NCBI RefSeq assembly: GCF_014905175.1
Contig: NC_057792.1
Location: 16,064,963 to 16,128,962 of the forward strand
Source of the DNA: Aphidius gifuensis
Lineage: Eukaryota; Arthropoda; Insecta; Hymenoptera; Braconidae
Direction: 5' to 3'
Length of the DNA stretch: 64,000 nt
Below the pieces are notes generated by a model. It was given only the letters and a program-made list of their open reading frames with translations. It was not told the origin of the DNA and searched no databases. The position numbers and the translations under genes were made by a program. Below, in pieces: positions 28,801-43,800 of this stretch (positions are counted from its first letter, which is position 1; each line of letters opens with the position of its first letter).

Positions 28801-31800
28801 ACGGTTACTTTCCTCTATTTTTATAAGCCCCTTACCTGAATGAATTCCTCGTGAGCACAAATATAGAAAATCCAGAAAACTTCCTGTCTTCATCTCTAAG
28901 AATTTTTATAATATTTTTTATTCATCTAAGCCCTTTTACTATTATTACTATATAAAAATATTCTTACATAATTTTTTTATCTATATTTAAAATACTTTTT
29001 AAAATATATTTAAACTTTTATTTTCATTTGAATATTTACAAAATTAATTTACAGTAAGTTTATATTTTTTTTATTTTTTTTTGAGGAAGTAAGGATGTAA
29101 TTTTTGTCATTCACATAAAATACAAACTGTCGTAACTTTCACCACACCCGCACAAGAAAATAAAAGAAATATTCTTCTTGATAAAAAATAAATAAATTTT
29201 TATATAAATAAGTAAATTGTTTAAATAATAATAATCAGAGTTATATTATTGGATTGTTTATGTCTTGTTTACTTGTTTGTAAATCGTCATGTTTATTGCC
29301 GGATATATATCATGTACATGTGTGCCATTTACTGTCTAGAATATATATCCAACTTTTTGGAACAAAATCAAATAAAAATCATTGAAAATCAGAGGCAATA
29401 AATACAGTGTTATCGAACTTTTTCGAATGTACAGTTTTATTTTTATTTTTCATTGTTCGATTTTCTTCATTTTATTTTTATGGCTTTGCTGCCATTTGTT
29501 GACCCAAATACTCAGCAATGCACATTTTTTTAAAGTTGCACATTGAATTTTTCATTTTATTTTTTACATTATCCTTTTTTTTTTGGCAAAAAAAAATTAA
29601 TGTATACTTTATACTGAAGTCTAATTTTAAATATTGACTAAAAGATTTTTTTTTTTTTCATTTTTAAAAAATGCATAATAACAAAAAAAAAAAAAATCAA
29701 AATATTTAAAAAATAATTGAAATATTATTATAAACATTTGCAATGTTTAAAAATAAATTTAATAATATAATATTTTTATTTTTTAAACAATTTATTTTGG
29801 CAGGAAGTATATTAGGGAAAAAAAAAAATTAATCGTTGATATTTTATTACTCGAATATTATCAGTTATTTATTTTTTATTTTTAACACACGTGCTTGTTG
29901 ATAATGAACACAATGTCCCTGACTGGTACGACGCTCCTAATAACATTGAAAAATTACGTAAATAAAAAATAATGATAAACATATGCACACAAAAATGATA
30001 AAAAAGAAAAATTTAATTTTTTTTTTTTTAGTAAAACCAAAATTAAATGTCATCCATGGAGTATATTTAAATGATAAACTGATAGTCATTTACTGTTATA
30101 ACATCACGTATGTAATCTATATTTATTTGATAAAAAAAAAAATTATAATTTAGTTTACAAATTACCGTACAGTGTTACTATAATATTGGAGCGAAACTGA
30201 TGTTTTTTAAAAATATATTTTTATTGATTCAGTTAACACGGAAGTAAATTGACTTGTCTTATCAAATACCTGTATCTAATTACTACAATATAATCGATCA
30301 AACACGGATCTATATTTTATTTCAATATAAAATAATCATATATTTAAATAATACTATTTTATTTTTTATAAATAAAATCCATATCTTTTTTTTTACTTTT
30401 TTTTATTCTCGTTTAAATTTAATTATATAATATATAGGTCATAAATCAATACTTGCTGTATATATTAACTCGTAAAACAGTAGCCATATTATCTATTTAT
30501 AATTTTTTTTTTTTTTTCAATTAAATATAAAATCGAAAAAAAGAAGAAAAAAAATTAATGTTTCTAACATATTTTTCGGATAGATTTATTTTCAACTTTT
30601 TTATTTATTTATCCAGGTCATGGATAATTTTGGAACTGTAAAAAAATATCAATATCGTTCATCTGATTATCCAATGTGAAAAAAAAAATACACAAAATAA
30701 TAACAACAACAATTAATTAATATAAAAATAATTTGAATTTATATTTAATAATTTATTTATTTATTTTTTGAATTAGTGTTCAAGGTAGTCTCCTGTGTAT
30801 CAAATCCGTCAAAATTAATATCATTAATTTAGTCTAAAATTCTTGTAGGTTGTATATTTAATAAAAAAAATTTCAAAAAAATTAAATTAAAAAGGCAATA
30901 GTAACCGCGTACTGGCCCGTGCTCGTCACGGCTCTCCGCAATGTCTAGAACAACTCTCCCGCAAAGTAAATAAAAAAAAAAATTAAATACTAAATAAAGA
31001 TAAAAAAAAAAAAGAAATATATATGAAAAAGTGGGGAAAATATATATCTCTCAGTTGTATTCGAATGTACAACTTTACGCTCATGCGAGTTACATCGTCG
31101 CGACTCGCGATCAGTCAGTATTTTAACCGCGAACAACAACAATCACGTAGTTTTTGTGTTTACGTCACGACTAAACTTTCAGTCACATGTTTAATATATT
31201 CCATATTTATTTTTCAAAATTATTGATAATAAATACTTGATTAAAGTTCAAAAATATATTAAACAAATTAAACAGTGGAAAAATTATTTATCAATCAATA
31301 AAAATTGTGTTGTGTGTATTTTATCATTATTATTTTTATTTTTTTTCGTTCTTGTGTTTATTCCAATTAATTTTTCAGTGCTGGATTTAAATAAACTAGT
31401 GTGTGATGTGTATTAGTATACTTTTAATTTATACTGGTAATTTTTAATTTTTTCAATAAATGAAAAATTAATTTTTATCATTTTATTTGAGTTTATAAGA
31501 AAAAAAAATTATACATTATTTAAAACCTTGGAATTGAATATATAAATAATGTTGATGATAATCTTCAAAGTCATAATAATATTATTTTAAATAAATAAAT
31601 CGAGTACTTTAAAAAATATCAACTCAAAGTATATCAATTTTATTTTTAATAATTATTAGTTACTTTGAAAGTTTTCTCATTATTTTTTGACTATGAAAAA
31701 CTTGACTTAATTTTTTTTCATTGCTAGTTCATTAGTCACTGCTAATGAAGTAGTTAAATTATCCGACAAATTAATTTAAAAATACAAAAATTATATCTCT

Positions 31801-34800
31801 TGATTGACTCTGATTAAAATATAGTTATTTACATTTTTATTTATAAATTTCTTCAATTTTTTCTTGGAAATATTTTCATTGGTATATATTGAATTTATGT
31901 TAACGCCTCTGGCTAAAATCTTGTCTGACGTCTTTTCTTATCACAACCCACATCCCGACTTATCAAAACTTGTCAAAAAAATTTACCAAAACAACAACAA
32001 CAAACAAACTGTAAAAGCAAAAAAAAAAAAAAAAACAAGTTCAATATACAATTTATTTTTACTATATAAAATAAAGAAAATTTTTCATTTAAAAAATCAA
32101 TATCAACTTTCTTTTTATTATTTTAATTATTATTTGGTTATATATAATTTTTTTTTTGACAAGATGTGTAATGTCCATATAACTCTCTTATTTAAAATAA
32201 TAATATAAAATTGTCTAGAAAACATAAATGTATTTTTAAACTTTCTTGCAATTTTTTTTTTTTTTGTTATTACTTTCGCTGATGATTGAATGTATACCTG
32301 GACACAATTGTCTCAATTTTTAGTAGATTATTTTAAATAACGCTTCAATGAAGACACCGATATAAATTAGCCCGTGGCAAAAGTAAAAGTTTTGTGATCA
32401 AGGAGAAAGCTCAACACAAAATATATACACTATATTTTTATATTATTTTTATTATCATTTATTCATTTTTTTTTTTTTATTATATGTAGTCATTGCAAAC
32501 TATTTTTGCCTCTAGTCGTGATCACGATATTTCTGTGTGAAAGAATATGTCTCTGTCATATTCATGCAATTATCATTAAATTTTCATTTTTTTTTATTTT
32601 TAAATTTAATGTGTGTTTACTGATCCCACGACTTAACCACGTTTCATGCAAAATTACATTACATATTTAATAAAAAAATAAAAAAGAAATTTATATTTTT
32701 TTAAAACTTTTTATTTTTTCATATTTTTTTTTTCTAATCTCTATTACTTATCATGGGATCAATGCGTGACCATTGATTTTCTTTTTAAAATTAATATTAA
32801 TATTTATTAATTATTCATAATTAAATATTTTAATTAAACAAATTAGTATAATTATTATCTAAATTTTTAATTTATCAATTTTACTTTTTTTCATATTTTT
32901 TTAAAACATTAAACATATGTGTGTGTGGTTTGTTATCTGACAATTGCGTAAAAGACTTTTTTAAATATTCTGCAAACATTTGCTCGTGATAAAAAAATAA
33001 AAAAAATAAAAAGAGTTTATGTATTTTTTTCAGAGTTTTAAAGTAGTTTGATTCCAGTTTTTCACGAGTCTTATATCCATGTCAGGGCTGCTCTTATTTT
33101 TTTTAAATAAATAAATAAAAAAGTCACAGTTTTTTAAATTAAAATTCATCTTTGAATACTGAATATATACTAAAAATTTATACACTAAATAATAATAATA
33201 ATAAATCGATATTTCATGCAATAAATATTAGTTAACGAAATTTATTATTCTTGTCTCGATATAATACTTAATTCACATACAAATATGACTTTCCTGACGA
33301 TATCATCGATACATTAATGGAGACACGAATAATTTTTATTTTTCTTCAGGGACGTCAGACGATTATGACTCACCGGGAACTTAAAAATAATGCACAATAT
33401 ATTGTTTGCCATGTTGCCAGTTAAATATTCTTCATGAAAATATTAATTAAATAATTAAAAATTAAAATTAAATTAAATTAACCCAATTTTTAAATTGAAT
33501 AGTATTTTTTTTTCGTTTTAAAATAATAAAAAAAGTTATAATCAATTTAAAAATTAATCTAGAATAAAAAAAATATATTTAAATTTATTTTGACATTATC
33601 TGATAATTGCAAATAGAATAAATTTTTATTGATATAAATTTTGATGGTTATTGTAAAATGATGGTTATAGAGAAAACGGATGTATGTAACGGAGCATTTA
33701 GAAATCTGTATTACGTGCTTGGACGCCTGTTTTGCTTGTACACAAACACTGTGCATATGTGCACACACAATTTGTGTTGATATACTTGGTTAAAATAGGA
33801 AAATAAAAAATAAAATAAATATACAAACGGTAAAGGTAAACGCATGTGTGTGGTGGTTAACGAAACGTATCAAGTTTTACCCAAAGTACCGTTTTAGTAT
33901 CATATATTATCACTTATAACATAATAATAAAATACGGGTCAAATAAAACAAAAAAAAACAATATATTCATTAGGTTACTAGTTCATTTATTATTTTAAAA
34001 TATTAATTATTTAAATTTTACTTTATTTAAATTTTAAACTAATTAAATAAAAAAAAAAACTCTTTTTTTCTTTTATTTTTTTTAATGATTTTTTCATGTT
34101 TTTTTGTTTTAATTTAAATTATTTAGAAAAAAATTAATTTTTCATTTAGCTAAAGATGAGAACAAGTATTTTCATAGTGACACAATTCACCATCATCAAT
34201 AGTGTAGGTAGAAAAAATAAAAAAAAAAAAACATACACATACATATAAAAGTGGCATTGCAATTGAAATTAGTAGTGGGAGTTGTAAACATTTATTTTTT
34301 ATAGATGTGTATATATTTTATCCAACAAATTCCCTTCACTAACTTCTTCTATACAAAGTTTTATACCACGACTTTGACAGTTCCATTACTACTACTGTGT
34401 ATCCTCAATACAAAATATCATCGTCGCGCAACGAATAGTCAACATTTGTATATCGACGCGTGCGGTCCATCATTAACATCTGGGATTTTTATTAATTATT
34501 ATTTAGTGATATCTGGTGAATATAATATTAAGATTAATAACAAAAAAAAATATATTTTAAAGTGAAAAGCTTCTTATCAATTACACAGAAAATATTTTTT
34601 TTTTTTTCATTAATTATCATGAAAAATAAAAGTGACGTGAAAATATTACTCCCAGTTTTCAGCAAAACATGCATTGCATTAATATAAATTAACAGCTTGT
34701 AAAGCTACAAAAATAAAAAAAAATAAAATCATTTATTTTATTTCTTCCTATTCGAATTTCGATGGAGATGTTTTTTTTTTCGATAAATTTTCGATGGAAA

Positions 34801-37800
34801 TTAAGCTTACAAATCCAAAAACTTTTGCACAATTAAATTAACAAAATTTTCAATTTACCAATCAATTCAATTCAGAAATTTTTTTATTTATAATACGTGC
34901 GACCTCAAAAGAAATCAAAAAAAAATAACTTACGGTATTCGGGGTTGAATATTGGTTCGATAATATCAAGGAGTGATTCAAAAATTTCTATGTAATGTCA
35001 GTAAAATAAATATTGTCAATTACAAATGGATTTATATGTATTTTGAAATAAATAATTTTCATCTTTTACATAACTGGCTTTGAATATATCTGTTTTATAT
35101 TAAAGAATAATTTATTTTGAATTAAATTGATTAGATCACGATACGTGTATTATCAAGAATATAATATAAAATTAAAAAATATTTTAAAAAATTGCTTTCT
35201 ACTGGTATAACGATTCATAATTAATCGTGCGATGAAGACTTTCTAATGATTGACAATTGCTACTAGTATCGTTGGTCAAACGGAAATCGGGTCGTTTTGT
35301 TTATCGCAACGGAACACAAGAAAGTGACATGAATTTGTAATTGTGAAACTATGAAACCTCAAAAAAATATCATATACAATTGCATAAATATTTAAATTAT
35401 ATTTCAGTGTAGTTAAAATTTTTTTTTTTACAAAAAAGGACATCACTCGAGTGAAAACCTTGTTTTAAAAAAAAAAAACAATCCATTGTTCTATCTTGGG
35501 TTTTCATATTTTTCTTAGAAAATGATTCATCAAGTTTATTTATATATTTTTTAAATTTATTATTATTATTTTTTTTTCATTTTGACACTCAATGCCATTA
35601 TCTGCATATAATTTAAACAAACATCTTTTTTTTTATTGTTTGTATACTTTAGTAATTGAAAAAATAAAAAAAAAATTCATATTTTTTTAATGTGTCGTTT
35701 TTTTTTTAAATGTATTTTTGTTTTATCACTTGAATAAGCTAAAAATCTATTGATAGAATTAATCAATGACAATGAAGGTCACCTTAGAAAGTTCAAGGCG
35801 ATAATTTTATCTCATATAATATATACTTTTTCAACAATTGATTATAATCTTCAATTAAAAATGCAATTTTCTATTTTATTTTTCTTTTATTTTTCTTGAA
35901 TATATAATTTTTTTACTTGACATATTTTAAATAAAAATTATCAATAATTCAATACCGCATTCCAGAGAATTGATTGACAAACTTTTTATATATATTTTTA
36001 AAAAATAATCAAAGTATTAGTTTTAGAATATAGAATATTTTGTTTACAATATTTATCATCTAGATTAAATTTTTGACTTCCCATGGATGATAAATTTTCC
36101 AGTTTGAATATCAATGAAAGCCAAATAGAACCGGATTATATACTAAACAGCCATTGACCTAAAATAAATATTCCCCTCGATGTTTTTAAACATCTGATTT
36201 AGTCTAAATCTTCTAAATATTTTCCAACTAATCTGAAACAAGAAATTATTTATTTTATTTATCAAAAAATAAGCCTACATTTATTTAAAAATACAATTAT
36301 TATATCAAATTATAAACTCAAATAAAAATTTCATTTTCTTATAATTATATTTTCTGTAGATCCAATGGGTATAGAAATGTATCTAAAAAATTCAGGATTC
36401 CATTATAAAATTATCTGCATATAAAAATAAATAAATAAACAAATAAAAATTATTATTTATAATTAAAATAAATGACTGAATATAATTATCAATATGTTAA
36501 TTTAATTTACATACTGAATTTTAATATAAAAAAACACAAAATTTTTTTGTGAAAATATATTTAAGTGAAATAATTATGTTTACGATGATTGAACCACGTG
36601 AAAGGCATGTTGTCGGTTCAACATCAAAGACATTGCAATATCAACAAAATCAACATTATCATCAAATTATAAAAACAACAAGAGTTCATCAAAGTTCAAG
36701 AAATAGTCGTATTGTTTCGGTGCAAGAAAAAGTTACAAGATCACGTCTTCAACTTGGATACTCCACTCCAACCAACTTTATTAATCGGTATTATTTTTTA
36801 TTATTATTTCATTCATTTATCTATTTTACATTAATTATTTTTATTAATAACAGACAATTATTTTCATCTTGAGGAATTTCTCCACTCAAAATAAACAAAT
36901 TCAATGAAATTTTTTTGAAAGCCTTTTTAATGTAATTAAATTTTAAAAGTGCAATTTTTTTATTAGTGTACATTTTATATTGTCAAAGTAACTATTGCTT
37001 TTAACGAAAAAGAAAAAAAAATTAATCAAAAGAATGCAAAATAATTATTATAATATTTTCTTTTGAATTATTTATTTTTTTTTTTTTTCAATTTATTACT
37101 CTTGATATTTTTTTTTTCTGTTACACTGATTAATAATTATTTTGCAATATGAATGACATTTAAAAAAAACACAGCATATTACTTAAAAGTATGAAAATAT
37201 ATTTGAAAGAAAAAAAAAAAAAAATTTAAGTGTAGGCTGTAAGACACACGCAGGTGGTTCACCATGATTCGGCATCCAGCACAACTCCCACGTGTATTTA
37301 ATGTTCGCGGCCAAAGCTAACAATTTACTAAGGAGTGTGCAGCACAATACACTTGCTGTATTATCATTATTATTATTTATCCTACTTATTTAATTATTTA
37401 TTTATTTTAACGCAATATATTTTCAAGGTGTTTTTAACGAAAATAATAATGTGTTTAAATCAATTTTTAATTAAAAATTTTGACGGTTAAATGAGTCTTT
37501 TAAAAATTGATATTTTTTTTAAGAAATTAATGATATTAATTTTAATTAAGAGTCTAGTTTAATTCCTCATGAGCTTGGTAATTAATTCTTTGTCGAAAAA
37601 AATGTAAAGGCTATTTATAGCTGTTTTATTTTTTTTTGAAATTTATTTATTTTTATTTTGTTTTAGAGGAAAAAAATCTTTTAATTGTTTTTGTCAATAC
37701 TTTAATTATGTAAGCTCAATTAGCACTTGTAAAATTCAATTGCTATTGACAATTTTATTGTTAAATTTTTTATTTTCATATACTTGAATAAGCAACTTTT

Positions 37801-40800
37801 GTCAAGATGAAAATAATTGACTTTTAATTAATTTAAGCTGCCAATTTGTTTGTAAATTTTAATCAACAATTATTATTATATTTTTTGAATTTTATTCTTG
37901 GTCTAATTAACAGACTCTTCGTACTATTCATCAAAGTTACTCGACGAAATTAGAAAAAAAAAAAAAGCAGATCTGTTGAAAGTGGAACAAAGAGATCTTC
38001 TAGAGATTTTTTTCAGAAAAAAAAATCTGTTTATTTATTTTCTTTTTATTTATTTTATATTTTTCTTTGAGATTTTCATGAAAAATTTGAGCTTTGAATT
38101 GAAATTTATGAATAAAAAAACAAAGTTTATCTTTTTTATTTTCAAGATGATCTATAACACGATGAAATATTTGAGTCGTCTATTATATGTTGAGCTATTA
38201 TGTCTGTATAAAATGTACTTTTAGCCAAAGGCACTTTTGAAGATCGTGCTTCTGCACTCATAAACTTGATTATTTATTAACAAACTTGTATTGTGTACAC
38301 GTGTGTTCTCATTCACGTACATATATTTTTCTTCATAACAATATTATTTTATTTATGTCATTGCTTATACGTGAGAAAATACTATGTGTCATTTTAATTT
38401 AATTTTATAAAATTATATTTTTGATTAATAAATTATCCAGTTGTCAAAAAAAAAATAAAAAGAAACTTAATTTCCAGACTGTATGTTTAAAAAATCATTC
38501 AATTAATATTTTTTGTTTTTTATAAATAGCGTATCAACTCATTTAATTATTTTTTATATATAATTTAAATTATTTTCATATAAATCTTGAAATTTCCTTT
38601 TTTAAAAAAACATGTTTGTTAATTAATCTGATTTTTTTTTCGCAGTATTACTATAAAAGTCTTGTTTTATAAATTTTTTTAAATTTTATTTAACCATAAG
38701 ACAACCTCGAGAAATTTTCTCTTAGACTTGTCGTCAAGTCTTCTCTCCTTTATCGATTTAAAAAAAAAAAGCTGGCATTAATTGCTCTCAGTGAAATCGA
38801 TTATTCAAAGTAAAAAATTTATTTAAAAATGGAAATTAAATACAAGTTATTTCGATATTTTTTTGCGAGTGTTTATTTGGTTTAAAAATATATTTAATTT
38901 TGATGAGATATTTAAATGCTGTTAATTGATAACAATGATAACGAATTGAAAATAAAAAATTTATCATGTGAATTCTCGTGACATTTAAGTATGTTATGTC
39001 ACATTTGTTATTCATGTTGGCTAATTGCAGTACTTGTTAATAACTCAACGATAGTTAGTAATTAAGCTCTCCCGAGAATTGAGTTTCAAAAGATGATATT
39101 AATGTGTCATCGCTTGAATTATTTAACTAACAATAATGCCACAGTGATTTTAGAAATTTTACAATTAAAAGCATTTTTTCATTATAATCAAGTATCAAAT
39201 TAATTTTTTTTATTATTAAATTAAATTAATAGTTAATAATCAAATTAATTAAACTAAAAAAAAAATGAAAAGAAATAATTCAATTTTATAAAATTAATTA
39301 TGCAATTAAAATGTTCAAGATTAATTTAGAAATAAATTTAATTTAATACATATAACTACTTGATAAAAGTGTGAAAGAATTAAATAAAATATAAATTTTA
39401 AATTTAACTAACGTGGATTAATCTAACATAAAAAAAATAGTTTAATCTCTCGAAAAATTTTAATGAGGTACTCTTATTTTTTTGATGTACCTTTTGCAAA
39501 TTTTATTAACATTAATAAAAAAAAAAATTAGTAAATCCCATTGCTGTTACAGTTTATAAACAAGTTCCTAAAAATAAATTGAAAATAAAAAAATATATTG
39601 TTGACTCAAGATTGTCATTAATAATTATATATTCATAAGAAAAAAATTTTTTTTAAATTTGTTTTAAATATTTTTTAATTTATCTAATTTTTTTCTTAAA
39701 CAATTTTTGTTGGTATTTTGATATAATTTATGTAATATTATTTTATTATCCAAAGTTGAAATTTAGTCAAGTCATTATTTACATTGTGTTTTGAAGAAAT
39801 TTGTCAGAGTCTAGTTTAAAAAATATCTAAAAATATAAATCATGCTTCTGGTTGCCAAGGTTTTTGTGATTTTTAAAATTATTTATTTATTTTGTTTTTT
39901 TTTATAAATTTACTTAATCGTGTTGTAATAAAATGAGTACTATAAAAAAAACATAATAACACAGTGCTATGTGAGTTTGTGGCCGTGTGTCAAACGATTG
40001 AATATTGGACCTGTATAAATACTTGACATCCGTTCGATTTCACCGGATGACCAATTCAAGTAATTTTTTTCAAAGGTTTTTCATCGATAAATTTTTTTAA
40101 CAATATTCTTTGTATAATCATTCATGAATAAACTCTTTTCCGGTATAAAAATTTAAACAACAATAATTGTTGGCTGGAAAAAAAAATTATTTACAATATA
40201 ACATCGGATGTTTATTATTGTACAAAAATTTTTAAACATTTTCAAATTTAAATATAAAAAGAAATATAAAAATTATCATATTATATTTTTATCAAAAAAA
40301 AATTTACAAGTATTTAAATTTCTACTAAAAAAATTATTAATAATTTTATATTTTTTTAATTATTAATTAACTAACTGAATAAAATTTCGTCAAGTAACAT
40401 TTTTCGAAAAAAAAACATGATTTCATATATTTTTAATTTCGTTTTGCTTATTAAACTCAATTATCAATGTCCATTCACGTTAATTTACAAAATGTAACAA
40501 TTAAATTGTATTATTTTTATTTATCCAATTGTACCCACAAGAATATCAATTTGACCTTCAAACAAATTAACAAAAAATTAACAAAAAACAATAATAATAA
40601 TCACTAAATTGACTCCTCTCTCAATGAGCTCAACCCAATTTTCTAAAAACAAATTAAAATTAATTTTTACTCAACTTTTAGTTTTATTTATTTATTAAAA
40701 AATAAAAATAACATATCTATATAATTTCTAAATAAATTTTACGTTGATAATTTAAATTTACAACAGATATAAAAAAAGAAATTTATTTATTTATTATTTT

Positions 40801-43800
40801 TTAAACACATTGTTACATAATTTCATTTGATTTTTTTGAGGTCAATTGCAGTTAAATAAAAAATACTTACAATTTAATTTGATTTGAAGATAAATTATAT
40901 ATTCCATCTAAGGTAGTATTTATTACACCATATGTTACAAGAAAAAATTTTAATTAATTAATTATATATTTTCCAAGAATACAATAAATACTTTTAATTA
41001 AAAAATAGTATAAATAAATTGATAGAAAAAAAAAATAGTATATTTAATTTATTAATAATATATGATGAATAATGAATAATAAAAAAAATTTTCGGATGAA
41101 TAAATCAAGTTACTTGGTGTCATGTTTATCAAGGTGTACGTGACGTGGAAAAATTAAAAAAAAAAATTAAAAAAAAGGAAGGAATATAGTTTTTGGTTGA
41201 CAAGGCTTCCATGGCGCGTGTCCAAGTGGTGAATGATCCTCTTCAACAGAAGCCACATTGTCTAAGGGCCTTGGTTATATATAAATTTTTATTTATTTAT
41301 TTTTAAAAGAAAGCCTTCATCAAGAGATAGCAAAGAAAAGCGTTAAGAACCTGACAAGTAGTACACAAAAGTACCTCTTTTATATATGTATCTTAAAAAA
41401 TTTTCAACTCACTGATTTGTCTACATCAAACATATACACAATCCAGGTTCATTGTCTCAACAATAATTGTTGGATTTGACAGTCTACTAAAAGCTTTTTT
41501 CAAAAGAAAAAAAAATTATTGTTAAAAGAAAAAAAAGTTAAAAGCTTTTTACTCATTTCGATATTTTCAGAAAATAAAAATAAGTAAAATATAAATAATT
41601 GGAGGTAGTTATAACTAAATAATGTACATAAAAAACAAAAAAATAATAATTTTTTTTTCTATAAAGAAATAAGCATATATTTTTCTATAGATTTTTTTTT
41701 TTTTTCTAGAGAGAAATAATGGCTCGTTACTTGTATTTTAAATTCCTTCCGTTTCCGTATTTTTTTTTATTTTTTTTTGGTGTCTCTTGACATATGAAGA
41801 CTTGGTATTGTGGTCATGAGGATGTTTAGTACTTAAATTTCAAAGAAGGATAATTGTGTCTCTTAGGATACTTTAATAGAACCGAAAAAAAATTTTTTTT
41901 TTTTGCAACATTTTAAATACGTGAGTGTGTGTGGTTTCATCGCCAGGTGATACAAGAGATACCTCATTAAAACTCTGATTTTTTTTCAAAGAATAAAATT
42001 GACGCAATTTATTTTAAATGTAGAATAATATTGTTATTATTTTATACAATAGTAATATTGTATTTTTAAAATAAATTGCGTGAGTTATTTGAAAAGAGAA
42101 GTGAAGCAGAAAAATTAATTTTCGGATATGATGATTTTAAAACTTACGTTGCATTAAATTGATAGTAAATTTTATTATTCATCTAAATTGTTCAATTTGA
42201 TAATAGTTGATTTGTTTGGAAAATTATTGATAACTGATAACGATGTAACTAGTGATGGATGAAATTAAATTTAATGAAGCATAAGATGAGAAAAAGAAAG
42301 AGAATAAAATTCATCATGCTGATATTTTATTTTTTTTTTCTTTTTCTTATACGTTCAATATATTTTTTAAATTCACTTTGAGAATGTTTGAGAAAGGCAG
42401 GTGGTTTTCGAAGACGCACGTGCCTTATTCACAAACGAGATTTTTCTCTGATATAAATAATAGCAATATATATATTTTTTATATTTTTTTCATTTAAAAA
42501 AAACACAATATATTTTGTAAAAAAATTTTGCAAATTCATTGGAATTTTTTAACGGTATATGTAATTTAAAAGAAAAAAAAATATATTCATTTTTATCATT
42601 AGTTTTATGTTAGTTTTGAAAAAGAAAATTCAAGTATAAAATTTTTTTTTTTTAATATTTTTAAATCCTCTATGGAAAAAGAGCAAATCTAAAATTCAAG
42701 CTGAGATAAAAACGAGCTTTTAAATTGTTTAAACAAATCGATAAATAAATTGAACAAATCAATAAATAAATAATAATTTTAATTATTCAATTTACAATTA
42801 TACTTAAATTTAAAAAAAATTATTTTATTAATTTTTTTTATGCTCAACATCTGCTAGATCAATAATCTCAAAATTACCATACTCAATTATTTTTTATGAA
42901 TTCATAGCGAACCATGATTCAATCTAAAAATCAAATAAAAAAATATAAAATTAACAATTCAAATATATTTTCAAATCCTAAAAAATTCTTGAAATATAAA
43001 TTATAAAATTAAATTAAATTTTCTTTTTAATTTTTCAAAACAATAATAAAAAATAAAAACAGATGTAAAAAATTTTTAATATATTTGTGCATGCCGAATA
43101 ATTGTATCTTGTATTTTTCGATCGTTATAAAAAAAATATAAAAAATAAATTGTTAACGCCAGGTGCAACTCGTGGAGGGCAAAATAAAACTTGGGTGACT
43201 TTGGGAAATAAACAGTGGGAGAGACGATTCTCTTCTAGTGGCAAATGCATGCTTCGTTGCATGTTAAAAGTATCGAATGTGGCACGAGTCCCTCAACAAT
43301 TTTTTTCTCTCAAAATAAAATTTATAAAAATAAAAAAAAAAAATACACAGCAGACGTTCAGGCAGATGTTTCTTCTTCCTGATGTGTGTCTTCTACTGTA
43401 TAGTAACTGAGCAAACTTTTAAAAAAAAGATAAGAAAGGGGAGCTCGTCTTCATGGTCTTCTCTATCATCTGCTTGAATTTAATGTTCTGAAGCAGAGGT
43501 GTACAGTCCTCAAGATACAATAAGAAATAAATAAACAAAAAAAAAATTCGACAGGTGAAATTTTAACATCCTTTTCGTTGGACCTCATCTTGAAAAATCC
43601 CTACTCAATTTTATTTATCATTTTGTTCGTTCAAAATTATCCACCAGCTAAAGAGAATTGTATCTTCATTTTTTAATCCAAATTAACAACAATTTTATAA
43701 ATAAACAAATTAACTATTTTTCGTTGATAATTTTATGGCTTTTAACTGACTTTAATTAACATCGGATCCGGGCATTTAATTAAACACTAAATAATTTCTT

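Larger units (their letters stand above)
4819..36575 (+). other. Giant first intron of siz, distal part
   Basis: About 31.8 kb of very A/T-rich DNA with abundant poly-A/poly-T tracts and simple repeats. I find no convincing protein gene on either strand: the open frames here are low-complexity Phe/Tyr/Ile/Lys/Asn translations. Islands of higher complexity, listed separately, interrupt it and may be alternative promoters, leader exons, enhancers or old transposon remnants. Long first introns of this kind are common in developmentally regulated insect genes. Confidence 0.6.

Noticed and set aside
31864..32208. 114-codon plus-strand open frame
   Set aside because: Contains poly-Asn and poly-Lys from simple repeats and ends in Phe/Tyr-rich low complexity; no family resemblance.
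43102..43410. 102-codon plus-strand open frame before siz exon 2
   Set aside because: No ATG near the start and no known motif. No clear acceptor/donor pair in phase 2 joins it to exon 2, so kept only as a complex island.
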